In this document: positions 17,664 to 27,064 of the stretch, in pieces | Layout of the letters: each line of letters starts with the position of its first letter | How positions within the stretch are numbered: position 1 is the first letter of the stretch | NCBI RefSeq assembly: GCF_003144405.1 | Contig: NZ_PENW01000020.1 | Coordinates: 95,021-159,020, forward strand | DNA: 64,000 nucleotides | Source: Proteus cibi | GTDB lineage: Bacteria > Pseudomonadota > Gammaproteobacteria > Enterobacterales > Enterobacteriaceae | Direction: 5' to 3' | Notes under the pieces: generated by a model | What the model saw: only the letters and a program-made list of their open reading frames with translations | Databases searched by the model: none | Told to the model about the DNA's origin: nothing | Position numbers and translations under genes: made by a program

Positions 17664-18336
17664 TACCGCCCCCTTGTAGTTGTGCATGATAGTGACTAAA
17701 TTCAAAACGCTCGACTAAAGACCAATCATGACTAACGACCAGCGCAGAGATATTGAGTTGCTTTACCATCTCCACTATTAATGTATACAACGCTTGTGCA
17801 TTATGAGGGTCGAGAGCGGCAGTAGGCTCATCGGCAAGTAATAAAGCAGGCTCATGGGCGATTGCGCGAATAAATGCTACACGTTGGCGTTCACCAATGG
17901 AGAGTTGGCGAGGAAGGCGATTAAGTAAAGGGCGTAATTGCAGATGGTCAATGGCGTGATCAAGCCAAGTGGAGTGCGGTGTTAATCCCAGCATCTTGCG
18001 AGGTAATTGAATATTTTGCATGACGGTTAAAAAGGGAAGTAATCCGCCACTTTGGAGCATAAAACCCAATTTTTCAGCACGTAATGATGCGAGTTGCGTT
18101 TGTTCATTACTTAACACCGCTTGGGTGATAATGACATCGTCATTGAGCTGAAAATGGGTTAATTCATCAGGACGTAAAATTAGCCCGATCATTTCCAACA
18201 AGGTGCTTTTACCACAACCACTTAACCCAGTTAGTGCGCCGATCTCCCCTTTTTCAAGGGTCAATGAAGGAAGCGCAACACGAAAGCCGTGTTGCGCATC
18301 ACCACGCGTAATTGCCATGCCTTCAATCTGGATCAT
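17644..18336 (-). CDS. LolD/MacB-like ABC ATPase (srf operon)
   Basis: A 230-residue ABC ATPase. Motifs: Walker A G-L-S-G-C-G-K-S-T, Q-loop L-Q-S-G-G-L-L-P, signature L-S-I-G-E-R-Q-R, Walker B L-L-L-A-D-E-P-T-A, switch histidine V-V-S-H-D. The start at 18336 forms a TAATG junction sharing one base with the stop of the vWA gene, so translation is coupled. It pairs with the FtsX-type permease downstream. Codons upstream of 18336 in the same frame are inside the vWA gene and are not part of this protein. Confidence 0.88.
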   Translation of the reverse strand: MIQIEGMAITRGDAQHGFRVALPSLTLEKGEIGALTGLSGCGKSTLLEMIGLILRPDELTHFQLNDDVIITQAVLSNEQTQLASLRAEKLGFMLQSGGLLPFLTVMQNIQLPRKMLGLTPHSTWLDHAIDHLQLRPLLNRLPRQLSIGERQRVAFIRAIAHEPALLLADEPTAALDPHNAQALYTLIVEMVKQLNISALVVSHDWSLVERFEFSHYHAQLQGGGSVFIKQ

Positions 18337-20339
18337 TAAGGCAGGTTTTCCAGTGGGACAGGATAAACGTGATCGCGTGGATCGCTTTGTGGTGCAAGGG
18401 ATATCCAACGATCAACATCTTCGTTATAACGTTGATAATATTGCAACTTGGTATTGAGTCGGCGGATAAATTTCTCTTGCTCTAGTCCATCCCAGCTTTT
18501 CCAAGTCTCTTCATCTAACCCAAGCACCTCACTTAAATAAGGCAGGTTTTCGACGTATTCACCGAGTAAGCCCATTTCGCCTAATTTAGTCGCTGAACCT
18601 TGTTTGATTTGATTTGGATCGTTACCCATTGTGGCGGCAATTGAGCGTAAATCCGCAAACATATTGTCAGGTGAGATCAAACCTTCATTAGCCGCATTAA
18701 CAATTTTTTTCATAACATCACTTAAATCGCTAAGCTCACTTTTCGTCAGCAAAACTTGCACTTCTGTGGTTGGGATATTTTGCTGTAATAAGTCCCGATC
18801 GCTTATCCATGCTTTAAAGACCGGCGGCGCTTTTGTACCTTGTTTTTCACCTAAATAAGCTAAACGCATGGCATAGCCTAAATCGTGTGCATCGTTAAGT
18901 AAGGTATCTGTTTCTTTATCTTTACTATAAGCAGGATCAGCATTTAATGCGCTACCCACCGCCGCTTCACCACGATAAGCCGTTTGAATTTGAGTGGTTA
19001 CCGCGGTTGCTAGACTATCGACCATCCGACCAAAACTATTTACATCCCCTGAGTTGATTGGGTAGTAAAGGGATTTGTGTAAGAACGGATTGAGCGTTAA
19101 TGCTTCATATTGTGCTTGCGCAGAAGCATGATTTTTTGCCCCTGATGGGGTTTTTAAGTGCAGTGTATAAAGTGCAACACCGCGATAAGCGGCTTCTTGG
19201 CGGATTTGTTCTGCATCGAGCTTAGTTGATGAAAGAGGATCATCTCCCGTTAATGCCCCTGCATCAGTGATTAAAATAACGTAGCGCGCACCAAAGCGTG
19301 TCCAATCAACATCATCAAGGGCTTGCATTACACCAGCATAAGCATCTTCATCAAAACGGCTACTTGAGACTTTAGCTTGGCGTAATTCTTTAACTTTATT
19401 TAGGAAATCAGGACCATCTTTTACATCATTGGGATTTACAAACATCTTGCTGTCGTATTCCAATGCCGGTACCGCTTTGATATTAGAGCGAAACGCCACT
19501 AAACCAAATTTGACCTTATCCAACATATTGTCTTTTTCGACTTGTGCATAAACCTTTTGGATCGCTTCTTTGGTTCTATCAATATAAGGGTCCATGGATA
19601 TTGTTGAGTCGATAACAAACACCACAGCCGCAGAAAAACCTTGCATCATATTGTCAGCATCTTTGCTGTTAGGTGTTGCTGGTTTTGTACTGTTTGCCGT
19701 TGCGTTCGTATTCTGTGCATCTTTGCTGTCTTTCGTTTGTGAAGAAACAGATGCCACATTGAGCACTCGCACTTTATAGCCCGCATCAGTAAAGACTTCA
19801 TCCGATCCTAATACAGGCAGTAGATAGAAATTACTTTTCTGATCAATCATATAATCCGGCTCTTTTGCTAAAACAGCTGGATTGACTTTTTGGTTTTTAA
19901 TGTCGGTTAAAAAGGGTTTGTATTGTTTTTCAGGCGTTGGGCTTTCAAGTAAGCTTTCAACTGTTTGCTTATCTTTGAAAAACAGCATTGGGTTACGACC
20001 CGCAGGGTTAGTAAATGCGAGTGTTAACTGCATTTTCCATTCTGAGGTACAACTTGCATTCATCCAACCGCTAATGTGACCTAAGCTATCAGGACCAACT
20101 TGTAGCCACTCATTAGTGCCCTGTTTTTGGCGTTGGTAAACATAAAAACGGCTAAATGCAGGTTGCTCTTTACCTTTTGCGCCAACAGTGTCAGCGATTT
20201 GGCAACCCGGATAAGTTAATACACGTTGATAGAGGGTCTTTTTACCCTCTTGTAATAGCGGCTTTTTCTCTTCAGCACGGGCTGGCGCTGTTAGAATTAA
20301 ACCGCTGAGAATAAGCGTAAGCCAATGCGCCTTTTTCAT
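18336..20339 (-). CDS. Exported vWA-domain protein (srf operon)
   Basis: A 667-residue protein with a signal peptide (residues 1-22, ending A-R-A). Residues about 236-440 form a von Willebrand A domain: V-V-F-V-I-D-S-T-I-S-M carries a MIDAS of form D-x-T-x-S (D244, T246, S248) instead of the common D-x-S-x-S, and I-T-D-A-G supplies the fourth-strand aspartate. The segment before it is a lone N-terminal domain with a Lys/Asn/Thr-rich linker (200-230). The C-terminal 230 residues are helical and unrecognised. Without a membrane span after the signal it should be periplasmic, where it could present a metal-dependent binding face to the ABC permease and the lipoproteins. Confidence 0.85.
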   Translation of the reverse strand: MKKAHWLTLILSGLILTAPARAEEKKPLLQEGKKTLYQRVLTYPGCQIADTVGAKGKEQPAFSRFYVYQRQKQGTNEWLQVGPDSLGHISGWMNASCTSEWKMQLTLAFTNPAGRNPMLFFKDKQTVESLLESPTPEKQYKPFLTDIKNQKVNPAVLAKEPDYMIDQKSNFYLLPVLGSDEVFTDAGYKVRVLNVASVSSQTKDSKDAQNTNATANSTKPATPNSKDADNMMQGFSAAVVFVIDSTISMDPYIDRTKEAIQKVYAQVEKDNMLDKVKFGLVAFRSNIKAVPALEYDSKMFVNPNDVKDGPDFLNKVKELRQAKVSSSRFDEDAYAGVMQALDDVDWTRFGARYVILITDAGALTGDDPLSSTKLDAEQIRQEAAYRGVALYTLHLKTPSGAKNHASAQAQYEALTLNPFLHKSLYYPINSGDVNSFGRMVDSLATAVTTQIQTAYRGEAAVGSALNADPAYSKDKETDTLLNDAHDLGYAMRLAYLGEKQGTKAPPVFKAWISDRDLLQQNIPTTEVQVLLTKSELSDLSDVMKKIVNAANEGLISPDNMFADLRSIAATMGNDPNQIKQGSATKLGEMGLLGEYVENLPYLSEVLGLDEETWKSWDGLEQEKFIRRLNTKLQYYQRYNEDVDRWISLAPQSDPRDHVYPVPLENLP

Positions 20340-20348
20340 GCGACTTTC

Positions 20349-21362
20349 CTATTTTTTCAAAGCTTCAAGACGCGCTTTTGCGTCACTGTTTTGTGAGTCA
20401 TGATTGAGAACCGCTTCGTACCAATAAATAGCGGTCTCTTTGTCTGCACCAAAGCAGCCTTGTGTTGATGCAGTGTCTGGATCGTATTCACGAGCGTAAT
20501 TCAGTGCGATCTCAACATCACCTGATTGTGCTTTATAAGCATATAAACGCTGAGCAACATCACATTGATTGTTCTGTTTTGCGAGTGAGATCGTTGCAAG
20601 GATAGTTTTGCTATCTGGTTGGCTCTGTATGCAACTTTGTACAAAGGCTAATGCGGTACCCGATTTCATGTTTTCAACACTACATACACTTGGTGTTGCG
20701 GGTTCTTGTGTCGGTTGTGGTGCTGGTTCGCCTGCGGGATTGCCTCTTAGTAAGAAGAACCACGTTAAGATACCCGCTAAAATTAAAATCAAAATAATCG
20801 CAAAAATTAAGCCGATTTTTGATTTTTTCGGTGCAGGTGGTGTTGGACGCTGTGGTGGTTCATCTACTTTGATTTCAGGGATAATGGGTTCAGGCTCTGG
20901 CTCAGGTATTTTGAGTGGTTCAGGTTCTGGCGCGGGGGATGTTTCAACAATGGGCGCAGGCGGAACAGGCTGATTATCTAATGTAGCCGTTGATTTTAAT
21001 GCTTCACTTTGACCTTGAGCTTGTGAGGCTAATACGCCATCACGAATACGTAGTCGTCCGATATCTTGTGTTTCATTATCGTCTTTTAACGTAAATTGAT
21101 ACGCCATTTGTAAGTTGCTCACGAGGGGATCAACCAACGTTTTATCAAGAACGATTTGATAACCATCATCAGCATCTTCAAGCGATAGCTGGTGGAAAAA
21201 GGCATTACCTACCCATTCCCCTTTATCATTTAAGAAATAGCGATCTTGGTTACGCTGAATGCTTAAATAAACAGGGGAAGCGTCACCTTCCCAATTACGA
21301 ATACTTAATACCGCAAAGCCGGGACGAGCAGGTTGTACGGGTTTTAATTCTGGATTAAACAC
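20349..21362 (-). CDS. Single-span membrane protein with Pro/Glu linker and TPR-like tail (srf operon)
   Basis: A 337-residue protein: N-terminal beta-rich domain (about 1-110), a linker rich in Pro and Glu (P-E-P-E-P repeats, 130-178), one transmembrane helix (182-205), a short P/Q-rich stretch and a C-terminal helical domain (about 225-337) with TPR/Sel1-like pattern (A-I-Y-W-Y-E-A-V-L-N near the end). The lack of a signal peptide and K-K-S-K before the span put the N-terminus in the cytoplasm and the TPR-like domain in the periplasm. It is 3 bases after srfC and 9 bases before the vWA gene. It would link the cytoplasmic SrfB/SrfC to the periplasmic parts. Confidence 0.8.
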   Translation of the reverse strand: MFNPELKPVQPARPGFAVLSIRNWEGDASPVYLSIQRNQDRYFLNDKGEWVGNAFFHQLSLEDADDGYQIVLDKTLVDPLVSNLQMAYQFTLKDDNETQDIGRLRIRDGVLASQAQGQSEALKSTATLDNQPVPPAPIVETSPAPEPEPLKIPEPEPEPIIPEIKVDEPPQRPTPPAPKKSKIGLIFAIILILILAGILTWFFLLRGNPAGEPAPQPTQEPATPSVCSVENMKSGTALAFVQSCIQSQPDSKTILATISLAKQNNQCDVAQRLYAYKAQSGDVEIALNYAREYDPDTASTQGCFGADKETAIYWYEAVLNHDSQNSDAKARLEALKK

Positions 21363-21365
21363 GAA

Positions 21366-24080
21366 TTATGACTCCACAACGGATAATTTCATGGTTTGAA
21401 TGATTTGACCTAAGAGTGCGTTTTGTTCAGCACTGATCTCTCTTCCCGCAGAATGCCCCGCATTCTCAGTAATAATCGCTGATAACGCGATAAGCCAATC
21501 AATCACAAATAAAAGAGTATAGTTAACCGGGTTGGTCGGTAAGCGGACTAAACGCTCATCCTCACCCCATTGCACGCTAGTGTTATCTGGTCTTTCAAAG
21601 ATTTTATGACCAACATTGATTTTGCTATCGGGTTTTTCAACACCGTTATCTTTGAAATTAAACCAAGTAATAAAATCACCCAGCACATTATAAACACGAG
21701 ATGATTGCTGTTCGGCTAAGTCATCACGGCGGGCAATGGCTTCGGTTCCTGCAAGGGTTTTCAACATACGTTGTTCAACACCAAGGCGGTTAATGGCCGT
21801 GATAAGTTCATCAACTAACAGCACCATAATTTCTTGATCAATGCCTAAATAGGTTAACAACGTACTGTTATCAGGCAGGCTACGCAGATGATTTATCCAT
21901 AATGCCATCACTTTTTTAGGGTAGGTAACCTCATTGCCGTGACCTTTAGGCGCTTCATCTTCTTCTGATACCAGAGAAATTGGCGTATCGCTAAACAGAT
22001 CGAAAGTCGGTTGCTCCATAGCGGCAAAGGCAGAAACGGGGGCTTGAGTCGCTTTCTTGTTATCTGAAAGTGTATCGATAACCTCTTTTTCTTGCATATA
22101 CAGATCGTAGAGTGATTTACGAGGAGGCAGAAGATAATCTAGCAAGGCACCTTGTAAATAAGGGCGGCTTTGCATAAAGCGTAAAATAGTGGCGGCATTA
22201 CGGCGTTTGACTTCCAGCTCTTCTTCACCACCTGATTGATACCATTTTTCAAGATGATGACCGATTAAATCACGTTGGATTTCTTCCAATTGCTCACTGA
22301 TACGTTCAAGTTTTAGTGATTTTAATGCAACGGTTTCAAGGTAGTCGGCAAGACGTTGCATACCACCATCGTTGAGCGACAACATCGCATCCCATGCTTG
22401 GTCTGGCTCACGAATATAGCGTTGGACAGTTTCGTCTTCAGCAAAGGTTTTTTTCATCAGATGTAGCTGTGAAACACTGTCCTCGTTTAAGACGGTCTCT
22501 TTGCCATGACTGATTTGAATAAACGGGGTAGGTACACCCGGTTTACGCACTAAGAAGGTGTTATTAAAGGCTTCACCATTGATCCAATCTGATGACATCC
22601 ATTCATATTGACCAAAGCGCTCTAACATTGCCATTTTGATCATGCCCCCTTTACCCCATGATTGGCGTAATAACGCCTCATTCATAGTTAAAGAGTTAGT
22701 AATACGCATATCAAACATGGTCATTGCCCAAATTAACCCAGAAGGGCGTTTAGCGCGCGTTAATGCATCTTTACCTTGCGTGTTATTGATCCATTCTGTG
22801 AGGACAGCACCGACTTCTTTTACATCTGATTGCTTGTTTGATGCGGTACACACCACTAACACATTCATTTCTTGGTTATCAGTATAACGTTCAAACAGAT
22901 AGGCAACTTTACCCCGAAGAATAAGCTGTGCCAGAGGGTTAGCACTGTCATCGTTGACCTGACGACGTACATCCGCCATGGTTTCAACCCCTAAACGACC
23001 ACGATAGCCAGGAAAATCGAGCAGTTCAACGTGTTCAAACAGAGCTTTACTTGGTGCATCTAATAACGGGACGACTAATTCAACCGTCAGCGCAGTTAAT
23101 TCTGCTAATGAAAGGGTAACAGGGGCATCAATACGATCGCCATGAACAGGACAAATGCTGATCTGACTATCATTGGCAGTATTGAGACGCTCTAACATAT
23201 CCACGTTCATAATACTGTCTTCTTGTACTAACACGCCATCTTGCTCTTTGACTAAAGAAGAGAGCGGAGCCAAAACAAGAGATGCATGACCTAAAGAAGC
23301 CAGTGTGGTGCTAAAACGTTGATAAGCGGATGTCAGCTCTGCAATATCGCCCCATAAAACAGAAAAGAGTTTAGCGCGTTGCGTGATACTGAGATAAGGT
23401 GCTAATTCAATCGCTTTAGGCCAATAGGTTGTCGCCAATTTTTTCTGGCTTTTTTCCGCATGGCGTTGCAGATAATCCCATAATGAAACAACATCATCAT
23501 GAGTCATACCTGCAACAGGTGTCGTACTGCGTTGCGTGCTTAATGAATTGATTAAACGAGAAATTTTCTCGTCATCTAGCTCAAATTCAATTTTTTCCTG
23601 ATTAAAATCATACAGGTAAGCATTAGCGAGAATTTTAACGATCTCAATTTCACTGAAAAGATGTAACTCGACAGGAAACGCTTGTGTACCTTTTGTCGCG
23701 TTGCGACTAAAGCGAGTCACTAAACCCGTGGCTTCTTTACCGCCACCCGGTGGGTTGATATGGTCGATAAAATCAAGCGTTTTACCTGACATATTGGTTC
23801 TTAAGCGACCCTCTTGCCCGGCAGCAAGTGCTGAAATCAGGTATGATTTTCCTGCTTGTGAGAGACCAAAAAAGCCCACAGACATTGGTCTTTGTGTCGC
23901 TAAACTGAGATTTTTTGCCATATTACGGCTACGGCGTAGACGATAAATAAGGCTATCGGCTTCGGTATTTAAACGAGGCGCATTACCTCTTACTGCCGTT
24001 ACCCAATCAATGGCTTTACCTGCGCCTTGATAAATGGCATCCCATTTGGCTGTTAACTGTTTTTCATCCATCATATTCAT
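21366..24080 (-). CDS. srfC: SrfC, large P-loop GTPase-like protein
   Basis: A 904-residue cytoplasmic protein. Walker A/G1 G-L-S-Q-A-G-K-S-Y at residues 72-80; a later L-L-D-F-P-G-Y-R-G matches G3 (D-x-P-G). A convincing G4 N/T-K-x-D is not obvious (T-M-F-D and S-N-K-Q-S-D are candidates). Long helical regions follow, as in dynamin-like GTPases, with no membrane span. It is annotated in databases as virulence factor or putative virulence effector SrfC; the biochemical role is not established. It starts within the stop of srfB (ATGA overlap of 4 bases), so the two should be made together in fixed ratio. Confidence 0.9.
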   Translation of the reverse strand: MNMMDEKQLTAKWDAIYQGAGKAIDWVTAVRGNAPRLNTEADSLIYRLRRSRNMAKNLSLATQRPMSVGFFGLSQAGKSYLISALAAGQEGRLRTNMSGKTLDFIDHINPPGGGKEATGLVTRFSRNATKGTQAFPVELHLFSEIEIVKILANAYLYDFNQEKIEFELDDEKISRLINSLSTQRSTTPVAGMTHDDVVSLWDYLQRHAEKSQKKLATTYWPKAIELAPYLSITQRAKLFSVLWGDIAELTSAYQRFSTTLASLGHASLVLAPLSSLVKEQDGVLVQEDSIMNVDMLERLNTANDSQISICPVHGDRIDAPVTLSLAELTALTVELVVPLLDAPSKALFEHVELLDFPGYRGRLGVETMADVRRQVNDDSANPLAQLILRGKVAYLFERYTDNQEMNVLVVCTASNKQSDVKEVGAVLTEWINNTQGKDALTRAKRPSGLIWAMTMFDMRITNSLTMNEALLRQSWGKGGMIKMAMLERFGQYEWMSSDWINGEAFNNTFLVRKPGVPTPFIQISHGKETVLNEDSVSQLHLMKKTFAEDETVQRYIREPDQAWDAMLSLNDGGMQRLADYLETVALKSLKLERISEQLEEIQRDLIGHHLEKWYQSGGEEELEVKRRNAATILRFMQSRPYLQGALLDYLLPPRKSLYDLYMQEKEVIDTLSDNKKATQAPVSAFAAMEQPTFDLFSDTPISLVSEEDEAPKGHGNEVTYPKKVMALWINHLRSLPDNSTLLTYLGIDQEIMVLLVDELITAINRLGVEQRMLKTLAGTEAIARRDDLAEQQSSRVYNVLGDFITWFNFKDNGVEKPDSKINVGHKIFERPDNTSVQWGEDERLVRLPTNPVNYTLLFVIDWLIALSAIITENAGHSAGREISAEQNALLGQIIQTMKLSVVES

Positions 24081-27061
24081 TTACCTAATACACTCCCGCT
24101 ATCCAGCCAATAGGATGTTTCACCAATACCACTATCTGCTAACGTATTGAGTTTGAAGCTTAAACCGTTTTTATTAACGCCACCTTTGCCATTAATAAGC
24201 TCCATTTCTTCAATCCGTAATTTTTCAGATTTATTGTCATCATTATGGCCGGAAGCCCCTCTTTCTTCTCCAAGTTTGATATGCAATACGCTGTCTTCTT
24301 GGCTCAGTTGCTGTGCCAATTTCGGATTTTTAATGCGTAAGGTATAAAGTGGAGATGCTGGCCAACGGGCATTATCTAATTGACGGAAACCTAAGCGGAT
24401 CCCGCCTCTGACTTCGAAATAGGTATCAGGATCAGGTTCAAATTTATCCTGAATATCACGGTAGTAGACGTCATTATCGGAAATAGTGTTGTTATTATCC
24501 AACATCCCTAAATAACGTACTGTCGAGTAAGTTTTAAAGTTACCTGTCGAGAAGTAGAAGTTGAGCAAACGTGCATTTTCAGCCATTAAACACAACATTG
24601 CACCAACTGCCGCGGTTGATTTTGGATCGTCAATACGGCCTTTTTTGTTGAATGGATACCAGCCACCTGTTTTGTAACCGTGTAATGGCAGAATACGAGA
24701 AGGTGGTACAGGCTGTAATACTTTTAATAGCGCTTGAATACCCGGTAAACGAGAAGGGCGACCTGTCAGCAGTAAAACATCACAGGAGTAGTAATAAAGC
24801 ACTTCACACAGCGCTTTTAAACTACGAGTGATATTAATACGTTCACCCGAAATAAATTCAGCGTGTAATTGCGCAAAGTTAATTTGTACAGGCACATTTA
24901 AAATGGAGAAACTGTCGCCACCACCAAGCTCTTTATTGGTTGCGTCATCAATATAACGACGTACATGCTCTGTCGGTAGAACGTTAAGCAATTCACCAAA
25001 CGTACTGTTAATGCCTTCATGAGGCACTAAGGGATCGTAGTTTTCGTATTGACTTAAAATTTTCAACCCAATTGGATTAAAGATTTGTAAGGTAAGCTGT
25101 TGGCGCAGTACTTGTTGCCCCGCATCTAAACCTTCACTCCCAAAAAGTGAAGACATCAGAGCATCGGCATCAGAAATACCCGCATCCGTTAATGCGGTGC
25201 GTAATGCAGGTAATACACAAATCTGGATGATATCCAGTAAAATATCATCGCCAGCAATTTTGAATCCTTCACGGAATAATTGTGTTGGAATGATTTTGAC
25301 GTTACTACCTGTACCCGTATCCAGTTTATAGCGTGTGATCACGAGATCGGTTGTTCCGCCACCAATATCAATTGAGGCGATCTTTAACGTGCTGTCACCG
25401 GTTAATGCGCGGTTATCTTCCCGCACTTGGCTGGCAAAAAAGGCTTCAGTACGCTCACCAAATTTAATTTGTGTTTCGTTGTAGAGGTAAACTAACTGAC
25501 CACAAGTGGCTTCATCCCATTTCACATGGATGTTTGGCATCGGTATACGACATTGTGCATCTTTACCATCAAAACGCAGTTTTTCGTCGGTTGGGTCCCA
25601 ATTCATTGCTTTCCAAATTAGCCCTAATGCGTTTTCCATGCACGTTTCAAAAATAGCGCGCTCTGGTTTTGGCATTGCAGGTGGAATAGTCAAAATGATA
25701 TTGCGCAGTTGACGAGGCGCGCTTGCATGACTCATTTTAAGGCGTTGAGCTGGGCTGTTCATTTGTGTTAATGCCTGTGCTAACACTTCGGTTAACATCA
25801 TGGTCATTAATGAACTGCGAGTATAGTTTGGCGTAAACACGGGCATGCGATCATCTGGTTCTAAACGGAATAACGGTTCACCGTGATCGTTTAGAAGGTA
25901 TGTCATCGGCACAGCCGTCGCCAGTGGCTCTCTGTCTGTTTGACCAAAAGAGCGACTAAAGCGCCAACCCGGAGAATACGGCGAGTCGTCCCATAAATAG
26001 CGTTTAGGGCTTGAAATACCGGTTGAGCCTTCAGTACCTAAGCGTTGCGCTGCCATGCGGTTGGCTTCCGGGCCAACGCGACCAATGGTAGGCCACATAA
26101 AGGCATTGTTTCGACCGCTATTAACTGAAAAATCTTGTTTACCAAATTCCGCTTGCGCAAATTCAACACGGCTTTCAAATGGTTCATTATAGATTTGATA
26201 AGGGTGGCTGAGATCACGCAGCGTCATTTCATAGAGTTGCGTTAACCCTTTGTTATCATTGATGTGATCTTCAATTAAGATCCCACAGGTGCGTGAGTTA
26301 CCCACATCAAGAATAAGGTCAACTTCGATCGCCGGTTCTTGTGGTTTGGTTTCGTTAATTTTGATTTCAGGTAAGTGTAGCTTCTCACCTAAGATATTGA
26401 GTAAATTGAGATAATGTGCCTGATGTTGAAACTCTTTGAGCGCATCTTCAAGTTCATCATGGTACATTTGGGTTACAGCGAGCGCTCTTTCGCTAAACAC
26501 TTCCTTTAACCAGCCATCAATCCAAGGTGTTTCAAGGAAGTTCTCAACTTCATAGCCTAAATAGGCAAGCGCAAAAGCAACCCCTGAGCGAACATCTTCT
26601 TCGTTTGGCGCTAGATATGCGGTATTGGTGCGATTTGGCTCAATTCGCGTATCAAATGCCACAACAACGCGGTGTGTATGCCCATCTTCATCTGGCTCTG
26701 GCAGTTGATGGAACATCATTCTTACCCAGTTATCAGGACCTTGAGAGAATGCGCGAGGTGGATTAAAACGGAAAAATGGCACTGGCAACCATGTGTCATT
26801 TAATAGCGTTAATGACTCTTCAAGAGAGAAACTAAATTCGGCTTCTCTCGGTGTTTGAGGCTGATTTTTAGGTGCAGGATAAAGATAGTTATCGTCTCGT
26901 TCATTATAGATGAGTCGCATTAACGGGCCGTTTTCGCCTTTTTTAACAAACTCACCGTACTCTTTGCGCTGTGGTAGCTTAAAACCGAAATCCAGAAACT
27001 GAATATTACTGTCTCGGATAAGGGTAATTTTGTCTTTATAATCGGTCAGTGGCGCTAACAT
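24077..27061 (-). CDS. srfB: SrfB, Hsp70/actin-fold ATPase-like protein
   Basis: A 994-residue cytoplasmic protein. After a lone 240-residue N-terminal domain, two phosphate-binding motifs of the actin/Hsp70 superfamily are visible: D-L-I-L-D-V-G-N-S-R-T-C-G-I (about 248-261) and I-A-S-I-D-I-G-G-G-T-T-D-L-V (about 565-580), followed by L-L-L-T-G-R-P-S-R-L-P-G-I (adenosine motif). It should bind and hydrolyse ATP. It starts 3 bases after the srfA stop and overlaps srfC. The family is called virulence factor SrfB; its client is unknown. Confidence 0.9.
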   Translation of the reverse strand: MLAPLTDYKDKITLIRDSNIQFLDFGFKLPQRKEYGEFVKKGENGPLMRLIYNERDDNYLYPAPKNQPQTPREAEFSFSLEESLTLLNDTWLPVPFFRFNPPRAFSQGPDNWVRMMFHQLPEPDEDGHTHRVVVAFDTRIEPNRTNTAYLAPNEEDVRSGVAFALAYLGYEVENFLETPWIDGWLKEVFSERALAVTQMYHDELEDALKEFQHQAHYLNLLNILGEKLHLPEIKINETKPQEPAIEVDLILDVGNSRTCGILIEDHINDNKGLTQLYEMTLRDLSHPYQIYNEPFESRVEFAQAEFGKQDFSVNSGRNNAFMWPTIGRVGPEANRMAAQRLGTEGSTGISSPKRYLWDDSPYSPGWRFSRSFGQTDREPLATAVPMTYLLNDHGEPLFRLEPDDRMPVFTPNYTRSSLMTMMLTEVLAQALTQMNSPAQRLKMSHASAPRQLRNIILTIPPAMPKPERAIFETCMENALGLIWKAMNWDPTDEKLRFDGKDAQCRIPMPNIHVKWDEATCGQLVYLYNETQIKFGERTEAFFASQVREDNRALTGDSTLKIASIDIGGGTTDLVITRYKLDTGTGSNVKIIPTQLFREGFKIAGDDILLDIIQICVLPALRTALTDAGISDADALMSSLFGSEGLDAGQQVLRQQLTLQIFNPIGLKILSQYENYDPLVPHEGINSTFGELLNVLPTEHVRRYIDDATNKELGGGDSFSILNVPVQINFAQLHAEFISGERINITRSLKALCEVLYYYSCDVLLLTGRPSRLPGIQALLKVLQPVPPSRILPLHGYKTGGWYPFNKKGRIDDPKSTAAVGAMLCLMAENARLLNFYFSTGNFKTYSTVRYLGMLDNNNTISDNDVYYRDIQDKFEPDPDTYFEVRGGIRLGFRQLDNARWPASPLYTLRIKNPKLAQQLSQEDSVLHIKLGEERGASGHNDDNKSEKLRIEEMELINGKGGVNKNGLSFKLNTLADSGIGETSYWLDSGSVLGK

Positions 27062-27064
27062 GAA

